The notes beneath the pieces were generated by a model that saw only the letters and a program-made list of their open reading frames with translations, was not told where the DNA came from and did not search any database. 64,000 bases of DNA from contig JASEVX010000095.1 of assembly GCA_031761405.1 (NCBI GenBank), forward strand, positions 124,001 to 188,000, in the 5' to 3' direction. Shown in pieces: positions 43,571 through 55,401 of the stretch; positions within the stretch are counted from its first letter, which is position 1; the number at the start of each line of letters is the position of its first letter. The DNA is from Serripes groenlandicus (Eukaryota > Mollusca > Bivalvia > Cardiida > Cardiidae). Made by a program: the position numbers and the translations under genes.

Positions 43571-44460
43571 TTTTGTATTAACGTGTTTACACATCGTACT
43601 GAAACAAATTGGGAAACTATTCCAGTTGTTCGTCAGCATTGACGTGTGTACACATCGTACTGAAACACATTGGGATACTATTCCAGTTGTTCGTCAGCAT
43701 TGACGTGTGTACACATCGTACTGAAACAAATTGGGAAACTATTCCAGTTGTTCGTCAGCATTGACGTATGTACACATCGTACTGAAACAAATTGGGATAC
43801 TATTCCAGTTGTTCGTCAGCATTGACATGTGTACACATCGTACTGATACGAATTGGGATACTATTCCAGTTATTCGTCAGCATTTACCTGTGTACACATC
43901 GTACTGAAACGAATTGGGATACTATTCCAGTTGTTCGTCAGCATTGACGTGTGTACACATCGTACTGAAACAAATTGAGAAACTATTCCAGTTGTTCGTC
44001 AGCATTGACGTGTGTACACATCGTACTGAAACAAATTGGGTACTATTCCAGTTGTTCGTCAGCATTGACGTGTGTACACATCGTACTGAAACAAATTGGG
44101 ATACTATTCTAGTTGTTCGTCAGTATTGACGTGTGTACACATCGTACTGAAACAAATTGGGTACTATTCCAGTTGTTCGTCAGCATTGACGTGTGTACAC
44201 ATCGTACTGAAACAAATTGGGATCCTATTCCAGTTGTTCGTCAGCATTGACGTGTGTACACATCGTACTGAAACAAATTGGGTACTATTCCAGTTGTTCG
44301 TCAGCATTGACGTGTGTACACATCGTACTGAAACAAATTGGGTACTATTCCAGTTGTTCGTCAACATTGACGTGTGTGCTTTCCTCACGCCAGTACTCAA
44401 CGAACACATCGTACTGAAACAAATTGGGATACTATTCCAGTTGTTCGTTAGCATTTTCAT
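43570..44460. repeat. 61-bp satellite, about 14 copies, with SINE sequence in one unit
   Basis: Units read CATCGTACTGAAACAAATTG, GGATACTATTCCAGTTG, TTCGTCAGCATTGACGTG, TGTACA. One unit at about 44378-44403 carries an extra CTTTCCTCACGCCAGTACTC AACGAAC that equals the SINE piece at 43478-43502. Unit length alternates between 61 and 59 bp (GGGATACTATT or GGGTACTATT). Confidence 0.93.
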
Positions 44461-44924
44461 CCATGACACTTCTAGATATAGGTGAATAGTGATAACTCTG
44501 GTGTGATTGGGCGTTTACGCGGGGTTCATCTGAGAGATTGCTGTTCTCGGATGCAATAAGATCCATTTTCGCCTGGCAGGGCTCATATAATGTTCACTAG
44601 TTGGGACAATAATTGACGGTGATGAACTTATGTTAGAATTTGCGTGTTTTAGCGAATGTGATATATTCTTCATATTCTTATTGTTAATATAGTACTTGTA
44701 ATTAAATCCAACTTTCTTTGTAAAGTATATTTACTGTTATGTTATATATTATGATATGTAGATACATGAAGTAAACAGAATAGTCTCAGTATTACGATAT
44801 CAATATTCCCGAGGCAGATTTCCGTAAATTGCCGAGTTGAGACGATTGACTCAAACGAACTAGGTCGATGGTAGGAACAGATAACGTATCTATAAAGGAC
44901 AAATAAAGGTTTGTTGAAAATGGA
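44461..44924. other. Non-coding stretch
   Basis: Nothing is recognised. Confidence 0.4.
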
Positions 44925-45130
44925 TCAGAGCCCCAATTACTCAGTCCGTAGCGACGCGAAGTTCGCACACCAGCTCTACCAACATTATTTATGACAATTC
45001 GTCTTCCAGCAACGGGTTAACAGTCAAACAATATAGAAGCCAGTTGCATGGAAATAATTTTTCTAGAGAACTGGTGTGAGAAAGTCAAGAAATAATGATA
45101 AGGTTAACTTTCCGTCGTGATATGTCTGCA
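44925..45130 (+). mobile_element. Diverged V-SINE-like SINE that leads into the 68-bp satellite
   Basis: Head (GAGCCCCAATTACTCAGTCC, GTAGCGACGCG), body (ACAATTCGTCTTCCAGCAAC, GGGTTAACAGTC) and tail (CTTTCCGTCGTGATATGTCT, GCATTAAACCACAAAC) are worn. The tail is the start of the satellite. Confidence 0.75.
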
Positions 45131-46205
45131 TTAAACCACAAACAACATTCAAGTCAATAAATATGAAACTTTAACGTCATGGAAGTTATATGTCTGCATT
45201 AAAGCACAAACGAAAGTCAAGTCAATAAATATGAAGCTGTAACGTCATGGAAGAGATATGTCAGCATTAAATCACAAACAACAACCCCACCAATGAGTAT
45301 GAAGCTGTAACATTATGGAAGGGATATGTCTGCATTAAACCACACACAACAACCCCGTCAATGAATATGATGCTGTAACATCATTGAAGTGATATGTCTA
45401 CATTAAAACCACGCACAACCATCCATTCAATGAATATGAAGCTGTAACTTCATTGAAGTGATATGTCTGCATTAAACCACAAACAACAACCTAATCAATG
45501 AATATGAAGCTGCAACGGCATGGAAGTGATATGTCTGCAATAAACCACAAACAACAACCCCACCAATGAATATGAAGCTGTAACGTCATGGAAGTTATAT
45601 GTCTGCATTACACCACGCACAACAACACCATCAATGAATATGAAGCTGTAACATCATTGAAGTTATATGTCTACATTAAAACCGCGCACAACAATCCAAT
45701 CAATGAATATGAAGCTGTAACATCATTGAAGTGATATGTATACATTAAAACCACGCACAACAATCCAATCAATGAATATGAAGCTGTAACATCATTGAAG
45801 TGATATGTATACATCAAAACCACGCACAACAATCCAATCAATGAATATGAAGCTGTAAGTTCATTGAAGTGATATGTCTGCATTAAACCACACACAACAA
45901 CTTAATCAATGCATATGAAGCTGTTACTTCATAGAAGTGATATGTCTACATTAAACCACAAGCAACAACCCAATCGATGAATATGAAGCTGTAACGTCAT
46001 TGAAGTGATATGTCTGCATTAAACCTCTAACAACAACTTAATCAATTAATATGAAGCTGTTACTTCATGGAAGTGATATATCTACATTAAACCACAAGCA
46101 ACAACCCAATCAATGAATATGAAGCTGTAACCACAAATAACAACCATATCAATGAATACGAAGCTGTAACGTCTTGGAAGTGATATGTCTGCATTAATCA
46201 ATAAA
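45100..46205. repeat. 68-bp satellite grown from a SINE tail, about 16 copies
   Basis: Units read AATATGAAGCTGTAACGTCA, TGGAAGTGATATGTCTGC, ATTAAACCACAAACAACAAC, CCAATCAATG. GTGATATGTCTGCATTAAAC and AATCAATG correspond to the SINE's own 3' end (GTGATATGACTG..TTAAA..AATCAATCAAT). Confidence 0.92.
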
Positions 46206-46222
46206 CAACCATCCAATATAAT

Positions 46223-46317
46223 TGAGCCTTTCCACGAGAAAACCAACATTATAGACTCTGCGTAATGTATCAACTTGGATCGATTCAACAATTTTGATGT
46301 TCTGGTGGAACGGCTCA
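46223..46317. mobile_element. Short copy of foldback MITE family A
   Basis: TGAGCCTTTCCACGAGAAAA and TTCTGGTGGAACGGCTCA are the ends seen at 19063-19293. ACATTATAGACTCTGCGTAA next to the left end also matches the right side of that copy, so this is an internally deleted form in the other orientation. Confidence 0.7.
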
Positions 46318-46384
46318 TTTATATTTTTAAGTAGTTTCGGCAATAACGTCTCTCTCTCATAAACATCTCATGAATATTCCATTA

Positions 46385-46600
46385 TAGATCAACTCTCGAA
46401 GAACGATGTGTTATTATCATACATCTATCATTCTTTCCAACTCTCGACAAACGAAGTGTTAACATATATTATATCTTTAATATCTCAGATTTTTCAAATT
46501 CCCGACATACGAAATGTTATGAAGCCAATTGTTATTATCATAGATAAAACATTATTTACAACTCTCGGCAAACGAATTGTTATAAATTCATTATGTCCGA
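46385..46600. repeat. About 64-bp degenerate tandem repeat, about 3.5 copies
   Basis: CAACTCTCGAAGAACGATGT, CAACTCTCGACAAACGAAGT, AATTCCCGACATACGAAATG and CAACTCTCGGCAAACGAATT recur, each followed by GTTAT and AT-rich sequence. It lies inside the 3' part of the methyltransferase-like exon's open frame. Confidence 0.7.
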
Positions 46601-47836
46601 GATATTTTAATCTGTTCGATACTTTGTCCGGGATTTGACACACGGAGGGCACCACATTTACCGGCGGAAACATCAGGTTGTGGTCCTTGTGCTGGACATA
46701 CTGTATGTCCCTCTTTTGTTTCAATTTCAAGTTTGTTGTGACAAGCAGCTTACTCCCGCTCGATGAGAAATGATCCCAAGCCTGTAATTATAAGAATACA
46801 CCTATCATTTAAATCAAACATTTTCTCAAAGGTTAAATGTCTTTTAAACAAATATATAGTTTACCTTTAGTGATGAACATCAATACTCAAGTTCGATGTC
46901 TGCGTAGTAAAACAGTAGACATTAAATTTAGTGTCCTTAACTGTACATATTAGTTTTCAACCAATGAGTATGCTTTAATTGCACGAGTATTGCTTTGATT
47001 AGTACGCCGAAAGGAACAGGTACATAGTTGCATTTCTGGACAGTGTATATTCAGATCAGCCTGAACAGCAGCTCCGTCTTCCCAGACTAAACACATAATG
47101 ACAGACGATTCTAGCAATGGTTTGATGGTAAAATGTGCACATTGCAGATATTGGACTGACTGTGCAGATGCATAGGTTCATCTGGATCCATACTGTGCAA
47201 CAAATCTTCCGAAAAACCTTCCTATGTAGGGGCTCTTAAAATAATAACCATGATCCCCGTCGAATTAGGTGTTAAACATAGGATTCACAGTTTTCATTTG
47301 GGAAATTGTTGGAAAAAAATCACTCAAGAACGTGTTACTACAAATACTTTAAATATATGGGTCTATAATAATAATTACGGTTATGCTTTCGTTTGATTAA
47401 ACTTGGATGAGAAAAACTAACACAAGACCGTGTTTCTATAAATAGTTATTATGGTTCATAACATACTATAGTTATAATACCATATAGAGAGGCTATTAGT
47501 AATACCATTTCTCTGAAATAATTCAACGTACCAACAATGCGTCGGCAGTCCTCAAATGCTGCAACATATCTCTGGATAACACGATATCGTATGACTCGTT
47601 CAGGGCAGATCTACCAATGTCCATATGCCTAAACCGTAATGCCCGTAATTGTTCCTGTGTCTTTCAATGAGGGTTGGGACTTTATCTATACCGGTGTACA
47701 CAACGTCTTATCGCTTTCTTACAAGCTCCTTCATCCAGAAGAAATCTCCACACGGAATGTAAACGATCGTAATGTCCTTCTTGTAGAGATGTACCTTCAG
47801 ACGCTCGATTGAATATTTCAATAGTTAAAGTTGAAG
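46494..47836 (-). pseudogene. Methyltransferase-like gene, two exons, broken
   Basis: Exon A (47836 down to 47532) follows acceptor TTTCATATTTCAG and ends at donor TTG|GTACGT. It reads IERLKVHLYKKDITIVYIPC, then GDFFWMKELVRKR, a stop at 47708-47710, DVVYTGIDKVPTLI, a frame change, then FRHMDIGRSALNESYDIVLS and RDMLQHLRTADALL. The PCGD and YTGID blocks look like the SAM-binding motif I and II of class I methyltransferase-like proteins common in molluscs and cnidarians. Exon B (46781 down) follows TTATAATTACAG in matching phase 0. It reads WDHFSSSGSKLLVTTN, RDIQYVQHKDHNLMFPPVNV and ends at a TGA at 46494, but its last part runs into a tandem repeat. At least one stop and one frameshift in exon A make it a pseudogene. 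The target of the family is unknown to me. Confidence 0.7.
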
Positions 47837-47869
47837 CTGAAATATGAAAGTAATTCTTACTTGTTTGTT

Positions 47870-47950
47870 TCGTTTGTATTGTGTTTTATCCGATTGTAGC
47901 AATGTTTCAGGTATATCATGTCATGTTCTGGGTAAGTAACAAGACAAAAC
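47870..47950 (-). mobile_element. Second-family SINE tail fragment
   Basis: TATTGTGTTTTATCCGATTG, AATGTTTCAGGTATATCATG and GTTCTGGGTAAGTAAC. It lies just upstream of the methyltransferase-like exon A. Confidence 0.5.
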
Positions 47951-47969
47951 GGGTCCATTGCTCCCGATA

Positions 47970-48545
47970 ACACATTCACTGTCTGTGTACACGTAATAAA
48001 ACCCTCGATATTAACTTAAGCAAAACTATAGAAGTGTTACTATACTAGTTGTACCCCAATGTACCTTTATAGGGCGCCTTTACTAAGAGTCAATACATGC
48101 TATACCCCTAAATCAACAGGCGATTGTTTGTGAAATTGTTGCTTTATATAGGAGAGTGAGTTCAGCGTGAGTTAACAAAAAACCTGTGTGACAAAAGAAA
48201 GTCGCCGATTACCGATAGGTTTCGTTAAGCATATTTACATAATGAGTCGATTCGGCGTCTTAATGCATTTGCGAACAGTAAAGACTAAGATGAACCTGTT
48301 AATTCACACAGTCTAACTAGAGCATTCACTGTCCGCGAACATGTAATTAAATCAGCGATGTAACTTTGTGCTTAAATCTAGAAGTTTTACAGAACGGCTT
48401 TTCCACTAATGTACCTTTATATGGCCCCGTTACGGAGAATGAAAAAAAAACAGCAAAATTCCCAGACGCATTCCATATGTTGATCGGGATTTTAACCCCA
48501 GATCTCGGATTGACAGTTTAGCACTGGACTACCCCGCCACTCGAA
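47970..48545. repeat. About 350-bp tandem duplication ending in a tRNA-like head
   Basis: 47972-48091 (CATTCACTGTCTGTGTACAC, AATGTACCTTTATAGGGCGC) matches 48322-48441 (GCATTCACTGTCCGCGAAC, AATGTACCTTTATATGGCCC). About 48480-48545 has a minus-strand tRNA-like head (TTTTAACCCCAGATCTCGG, TTAGCACTGGACTACCCCGC), so this is another SINE-type element. Confidence 0.6.
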
Positions 48546-48954
48546 TACATCCGTAACTGGATATTGTAAAGATATGTTGACGTAAGAGTCCTTTCAATAA
48601 GCAAATGCATTAGGACCCTAAATCGCAGAACATATTAGTGTTCTTCACATGTTATGTACTGTAGATCAGTCGGCCTCTTCGCGGATGTATTTGGTATACT
48701 TTAAACTGACACACAATGAATATCCAGAGAGTAGTTGTACATCCAAATTGGAAAACGAAAAAGGGAGCTTACCGCTTTGATAAAGGCTCAAATATCCAAA
48801 ATAGTGTTACAGTAGTCTTTCTAGATTCTATAAACTATTGTCATAAGAGCTCATGAATCTTAATGATTACGCGAATATTTTTAAAACTCCAAATTTGCGC
48901 GAATATATACACACACAAAATTTGAGCCGGGACAAGCAAACTAATTTCATAATC
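48546..48954. other. Non-coding stretch
   Basis: I looked here for a first exon of the methyltransferase-like gene on the minus strand and saw none. Confidence 0.4.
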
Positions 48955-49262
48955 ATTTCCCGCAAAGAGCAATTCTGCAGCAGACGGCTTTGAAACCATC
49001 ATGACAAAAATACGAAAAATCTCTATAAACTAATGTTAATCAATTTAATACAATTGAAAACATCGTGACACAAGGAGGAGAAATTGCTCATTATATGAGC
49101 ATTTTGTTTGTGTACAGTGCTTTAAAGGGTCGTCTGCTTCGAAACAAAAGGAGAAATTGCTCATTATACATGTATGAGCAAATTCACATTTTTCTACAGT
49201 GTTTTCAAGGGTCGTTTACTGCAGAGGCGTCTGAAGGCGTCTGTCTGTGGAAGATAGTTAAT
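48955..49262. mobile_element. Hairpin MITE with doubled core
   Basis: ATTTCCCGCAAAGAG, CTGCAGCAGACGGCTTTG on the left and GGGTCGTTTACTGCAGAGGC, GTCTGTCTGTGG on the right. The core GGAGAAATTGCTCATTATAT..GAGCA is present twice (about 49075-49105 and 49145-49180), each with GGGTCGT after it. Confidence 0.65.
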
Positions 49263-49924
49263 GATGCTCTTTAACGGGACCATAACAATGTATATTGACG
49301 TTATTTCGGGGCTACAGTTCTAGTTTTTATATCAACAGAAGCGTTAAGGAATTTATTATATATAAATGGAAAGTGAAGATTCCTGTGAGACTAAACGGAT
49401 GTACAGGTTTGCCCGAAACTTCACTTTACGCAGATGTAAAAGTACCTCAAATCGCTATCCCCTGCCAATGTATACTTTATGAAACCTTATCCAAACTGGC
49501 ATTGTTTATATAGAGGATCTTACATGAGTGCTTATTTGATATTGTTTTTTATGAAACGAGTCGACTGAAATAATATGACGCGAGCTAAAATAAATGTGTT
49601 TTAGTGGTATTCTGGTCGTTCGAAAGCCAGAACAAAATATTTAGCAGTGTCCCCAAAATTCAACATGGCATTGACAAATAAAAGGCAAAATGTAGAAAGT
49701 AACTAAAAGGAAATATTTGCTAATTATTTGTTTATTAATAAATATCATTGACCCAGAGTTGATTCATTGATTTAAGCTTAACACCGATTTTAACGGTATG
49801 TCATGGTGGCCAGTTCCTCTTACATGTTTTACATGTTTTTCTTGGCGTTCTGGTAGCAGTACTCTCTTACACAATTATACCTAGGCAATTACCTACCTAC
49901 CTACATACTATTGGTTGTATATTG
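49263..49924. other. Non-coding stretch
   Basis: The open frame at 49295-49513 has no recognisable motif. Nothing else stands out. Confidence 0.4.
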
Positions 49925-50212
49925 AGTGTGGTTAAACGCCTTTTTCAACACATTTTAGTCATATCACAGCGACAAGTTCACCTTCGCATGTGTTTACTGG
50001 CTTTATCACACAAGTACTCCACATGACATACCTACCAAGTAATTGGCTGCTTTTCCACATATACTGGTAGCCCATTGGTGAAAGACGTATGACGCTTGTC
50101 GCAGGGACTTTTTCAAACGGCGGAAAGAATGTTGGCCGATCTGGGATTCGAACTCATAACCCCTTGATTGACAGCCCGCGTCGTAACCGACTGACATACT
50201 TGGGCTCGGCAT
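49925..50212 (-). mobile_element. V-SINE-like SINE, near full length
   Basis: Read in reverse: head (GGGATTCGAACTCATAACCC, TTGACAGCCCGCGTCGTAAC, CCGACTGACATACTTGGGC on the plus strand), body (AGCCCATTGGTGAAAGACG, AGTAATTGGCTGCTTTTCC) and tail (TAGTCATATCACAGCGACAA). It is the best minus-strand copy. Confidence 0.88.
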
Positions 50213-51745
50213 AAGTGAAAGACAATGACTCGGAAATAATGAACGATCGAACAATCGTTTGGACCCACAACCTACTGGATGACCTTCATTGTTTGCAAAC
50301 ATACCAGCTTTAGGGGCGTCAGTTCCTAACGAGCTGTCTCACCTGACTTTAGCATTGTTTATATCTTAGTTGAACATTCCGTAACTCATATAACATGAAA
50401 AATGGAGTCGCCCGATTCCGAACATGTAATAGTCTACTTAGGGAATGAGATGTTCGTATGGGCAAGAGAGTGTATGTGTGTTTGTGTGATTGATAGAGAC
50501 CTTGGCAAATTATATAAATCAAAGTACATAAAGTACTTAAGGTAACATTGTGATCGGTTAAGAGGAGATGCAGAAGTGCATATAGAAATAGTTATCTAAA
50601 GAAAATCCCCACCATGACAAACAAGTAAAGATGCATCAGTCCAGGATGAAATATTTCCAAGATCATAAATTCTAATTGGTGTTGTTAAAATGAATTGACC
50701 CCAATTCCGAATATATCATTCGGTCCACATAATACTTTTGAAAAATATCATATTACCCAATAGTTCTACGCAAATCCCACCAGGAATATTCATGACAGTA
50801 TTGATTATTCCTATTTATTGACTGTACTGAACCAACTGATGCATTTTAATTCAGAGTATGCAATATATTAATACAATTTATTATGTATTGTATCTCCAAA
50901 ACAGATGGCAAGCGTGGCCATTAATCGATCACCTGAGTGATAGATATGTAGCATAAATTGTGTTATGTGTAATTGCTATTATCGGAGAAAATTTAATCAA
51001 GAGAGAGAAAGAAACTGCTAGGAGTAGACACTGTAAATGAAATCTATCAGTAAAGGACATTTGTTATGATATTAAATCTTTGAACAGTTTGTAAGAGGAC
51101 CAGCAAATATCATTCCCGTCAGGTTTGATTGATATCAGTCCAATTATTTGGGAGGAGATTGTGTTTAAAGCTAAATATCACTTGTAACTATGGTAGCCTA
51201 GATAACGCACTTCTACCGACAAAACGTCAGTAACAACTCACTGGAGGCTCTATCACGTTACAATTGCACGCGACATGCGTATATGAACAAGGGGTGTTAA
51301 ACGATCATACAGACATACGGATATATTTGCATAGCGATAAGGTATTTGTCAATTATTATGACACAGATACAAATGTTTCAAAACCAGGCACACCTATAAC
51401 CGAAAATTACTGAAATGTTAACAGCTTTGTGACTGTCTTAAAGAACAAACAGAGTTACCATGTATCTCATTGAAATTATTTCATTTTCGTATGAACACTG
51501 ACTATATTTTCATTTCCACGTGCAAAGTAAAGGACATTATTTAGTTATAATGGAGTTATTATGCATTTAGATATGCACCGATTAAATTCACAGTCATGAT
51601 TCATGTGCGTGTTAAGGTATCATCTACGAAAGAAATATGGCAAAACAAAAAACCCATTCGGACCATCAAACAAGTTATCTTAGACTTATACATATTTCTA
51701 TCATCATTTTACCCTGACAAACTTATAAAATGTATTGCTTTGGTG
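50213..51745. other. Long non-coding stretch with one dispersed repeat
   Basis: 50808-50885 (TATTGACTGTACTGAACCAA, CTGATGCATT, TTCAGAGTATGCAATATATT) recurs at 57738-57800. TTGTAACTATGGTAGCC at 51183 recurs at 58526. No gene is recognised. Confidence 0.45.
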
Positions 51746-51875
51746 TAAGGCTAATTTCAAAAATGTTCTGTCATATCACGGCGGTCTGTTCACATATTCG
51801 TATGTTTCCACATTATAGACTTTCCAGGCAATTGACTGCTCTTCAACTTACGGGAAATGTTATACTGGTCCTGTC
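51746..51875 (-). mobile_element. V-SINE-like 3' fragment
   Basis: TGTCATATCACGGCGGTCTG, TTCACATATTCGTATG, TTTCCAGGCAATTGACTGCT are the tail and body of the SINE in reverse. Confidence 0.55.
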
Positions 51876-52280
51876 AAAAAACTGGACATTTTGCTCTACT
51901 AATTGAAAAAGCAAATACAATAGGCGCGTGCCAGTTATACAAATGAGTGATGGTTTAGGCAAACTAACATTAGTTTAATTGATACAAGTTGAGATAAATA
52001 CACATTTCACTCATTCAAATGGACATGCATTGGCAGAATTTTAATAAAACAGTATGCGACTCATTGGCGATCAGTGTAGAACCAGATCAGACTATGCGAA
52101 TGTGCATGCTGGTCTGGATCTACCATCATATCCATTGCCTTAAGGTTATGTTTAGATGGAATCACTAAGAACTGTTTACTGGGTGAGAGACAGGATCATG
52201 CGGACCACTGTACTCGCAAATAGGTGGATACGGTATCGATATTACTAAGAAATACATGCGATGTTTCTTTGTTTCTTTGC
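51876..52280. other. Non-coding stretch
   Basis: A small palindromic patch (TGTAGAACCAGATCAGACTA..TGCTGGTCTGGATCTAC) at 52076-52126 belongs to a dispersed foldback also seen at about 53025-53075. Confidence 0.45.
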
Positions 52281-52478
52281 TTAACCTTTTCCACGACTTT
52301 GACGCACCTGAAACTTACTTTTGTTCTAATGACAGTGGGAAAAAAGAGAGTGTGTTCATAATGAACTATTTCTCATTTTGCAACAGAATGTTCATTTTAG
52401 TTTCATTTATAGACAACGTTCATATGTGTGTCTTAATGAGTCGTCTGATGCTGACGTGTTGTATGTGGGAAAAGGTTA
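52281..52478. mobile_element. Palindromic TTAA MITE, nearly complete
   Basis: It starts TTAACCTTTTCCACGACTTT and ends GTATGTGGGAAAAGGTTAT. GTTCATAATGAACTATTTCT and GTCGTCTGATGCTGACG lie inside. The right TTAA has become TTAT. Confidence 0.65.
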
Positions 52479-52540
52479 TCTAATAGTATAGTTGAAGGTT
52501 CGTCTCATTGAACGTTGATTTGTTTATAAGGTTTGTAATT

Positions 52541-52610
52541 ATCTTTTCATTGTTTCCATTGTTTCCATTGTTTCCATTGTTTCCATTGTTTCCATTGTTT
52601 CTATTGTTTT
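52541..52610. repeat. 10-bp microsatellite-like repeat
   Basis: TTTCCATTGT is repeated about six times and ends with a T-rich run. Confidence 0.95.
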
Positions 52611-53655
52611 TTGTAAACATCATACTTGAGCTTTTACTAATACTTTCCGCGTTTTAATGACGTGGAAAGGTCAAAGTCCCCGATTCATAATATGGTATGT
52701 GTTAACACTTCAGTTCACAGTTTTCAATCTACAACGGTAGACGGGGATTGAATCAATTGTAACTACTAAAATCCTCTTTCACTTATTAACGAAAAGTGAA
52801 AAGCCAGATAAAACTTGATTCATCTGTACAAAAAATAGTTCCCTATGAACGTTTGCTTGATCAAGTCCAGCTTTATACACTTTCCAACAAATATTCACGA
52901 AGATACCTATTTTCGAGTATAGTCGTCTAAATGTTTAAAGAGATCACACAAACCGTTCGCTCCTCCATTAAACAGATATTCTATCTTAATTGAAAACTGA
53001 CCTTAAGGCATTTGCAACTTGTGTAGAACCAGACAAGCATATGCACACGTGCAGTAAGATCTGGTTCTTTATTGTTCGTAAATGTATCGCTTTATGTATC
53101 AATAACCTTCTGATGCGTCAAGTTATGTCTGTATTCCATTAATGAATCAGTTCATCAAATCACTGTAACAGCAGTTCTGATAACTCCTACGAGTACTCGG
53201 AACTGCCGCTGTGATTTAATCACTTGCTTCCTTTTCTCAATAAATAGTTAAGTACACGTATTAATTAACAACGAAGCAATTGGTGTGTCCCTTTCGCGAG
53301 TTTACTGTAGGAAACGTCGAAAATCATTTTGTCGTTGTTATATCTGAACATTAATTGAAATATGAAGTTTGCGTACATTTTATTTAAATGTTACATCTGA
53401 CATTGACGTTCGTCATGTGTGATAATCATACCATTACAATGTCTCAGACAAATGAAGCCCGAATTTCAAGTGATTGGAATTATTGAGGGTTTGGTTAATA
53501 TTTTATTGTTGTTATAAGAATGTAACGACCAACTGCCGATTTTATTTGTTGGTAAATCTGCTCGCCATATGAGTATTAAACCAATCAAATCAATTCCGAT
53601 AGAGTTGTTCATATTTTAGTACAATGATTTTTTGGGTTTAAATTATGATTTGTAA
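52611..53655. other. Non-coding stretch
   Basis: A foldback patch lies at about 53025-53075 (TGTAGAACCAGACAAGCATA..GTAAGATCTGGTTCT). Nothing else is recognised. Confidence 0.4.
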
Positions 53656-54685
53656 CCAGTACGTGCATGATGATGGATTTGTTGTTCATGATGCTGTGTA
53701 TGCCGATACATAGCACTGTGTGTATGCTGATTGGTATAGTGTGCTTGTCGATGAATAGCATTGTCTGTATGATATTGGGTATGCTTTTGTTCATGATGAC
53801 CTGTATGATGTGCATGACGATGTTGAACAATTCGTGTATGACGATATATATGTTGTGTTTGACCATAAAAAGCATTGTGTGTATGCTATTGGATGTGATG
53901 TTGTGTATGATTTGTAAGACGATGAATAGCAGTGCGTGTATGACGATAAATATTGTGTGTATGACGTTGAACAGCATTGTGTGTATGACGATGAATAGCA
54001 TTGTAAGTATGACGATGAATGGCATTGCGTGTATGGCGATGAATATAATTGTATGTATGACGATGAAAAGCATTGTGTGTATGACGATGAATAGCAATAC
54101 GTGTATGGCGATGAACATGATTGTATGTATGACGATGAATAGCATTGTGTGTATGACGATGAATAGCATTGCGTGTATGGCGATGAATAGCAATGCGTGT
54201 ATGACGATACGTACATGTATTGTGTGAATGACGATGAAAAGTAATTCGTATATGACGATGAATATAATTATATGCATGACGATGAATACCATTGTGTGTA
54301 TGACGATGAATAGCAATGAGTGTTTGATGATACGTATTGTGTTTATGACAATGAATAGCATTGTGTGTATGACGATGAATAGTATTGCGTGTATGACGAT
54401 GAAGTGTATGACGATGAAGTGTATGACGATGAATAGCATTGTGTGAATGAAGATGAATAACATTGTGTTTATGACGATGAATAACTATGCGTGTATGACG
54501 ACGAAGAACAATGTGTGTATGACAATAAATAGCATTGTATGTATGATATTGGTTATCATGATGTTTATGAGTGCGTTTGACAATAACAAGCATTGTGCGT
54601 ATGATATTTGGTATGGTAATGTTCATGATGATGTGTATGCTGTGTATGTCGACGATGAATAGTAATGCATGTACATTTATGCTGG
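53656..54685. repeat. 24-bp minisatellite open in several reading frames
   Basis: Units read TGTGTATGACGATGAATAGC followed by ATTG. The 24-bp period keeps frames open on both strands for up to 284 codons: hydrophobic HTMLFIVI and His-rich HRHTHNAI repeats on the minus strand, and MTMNSIVC on the plus strand. Frames this long in three registers at once are explained by the period rather than by coding. No splice or promoter context is seen. Confidence 0.93.
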
Positions 54686-55074
54686 TAAGTATGCTGGCAG
54701 ATGCTATGCATATCGAGACTAACCTACACATCTTTTCAGTCTGATCTGTTTCTTACACTGTTCCCCAATGTGTCCCCTGAGCATTTACTGTACGTATAAG
54801 TATAACGATGTCTAACTGCTAGAGCTAACTCCATATAAGGGGAACCAGTATCACATATCACATAATTTGGTCGGAGTAAGATGTAGCTATAAATATGGAT
54901 AACTTAAAAGTTGACTTGTTTCATGGTTCAAATTTGTAATGCCATTTGTCTGTCGTATAAAATCTACTTTAAAAGGCACGTGCTTTACAATCATGAATCA
55001 ATACGGGGAAAACACAAACACAGAGCTAAATTAAAGCTTCTTATTTTCCCCTGCGTCTGAATTGAGAACCGATC
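54686..55074. other. Non-coding stretch
   Basis: Nothing is recognised. Confidence 0.4.
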
Positions 55075-55258
55075 AGTGAAACGTTTCACAAATGCAGAAG
55101 GCATTACGAGCAGCAGGAGCAAATTCTCATTTTCCCACAATGTCAAATGCTTCATTCAAAAAATAAGTTTTAATAATTTTCAGATTTTGAGTTTATATTT
55201 CTAAGATTTTACAATGCAGGCGACTATTAAGAAACGTACCAGGGAAAGGTTAAGTCCT
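55075..55258. mobile_element. Worn hairpin MITE
   Basis: CGTTTCACAAATGCAGAAGG, GCAAATTCTCATTTTCCCAC, AATGCAGGCGACTATTAAG and a right end CCAGGGAAAGGTTAAG. A second arm is not clear. Confidence 0.45.
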
Positions 55259-55401
55259 TATTTACAGTGACTCATCCAGTTTACGATAATACAGAAATAT
55301 AATCAAAGCACTGAAAGTGCTGTGGGACGGTATCACATGTATGAGTGAAGTTGCAGTGTTTGCCGTGTAACAACGGTAATAAAGGCAAAAACTCATATAT
55401 A

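Noticed and set aside
53609..54731. 284- and 281-codon frames with HTMLFIVI and HRHTHNAI repeats
   Set aside because: They overlap in different frames of one 24-bp minisatellite, and both cannot be maintained as proteins.
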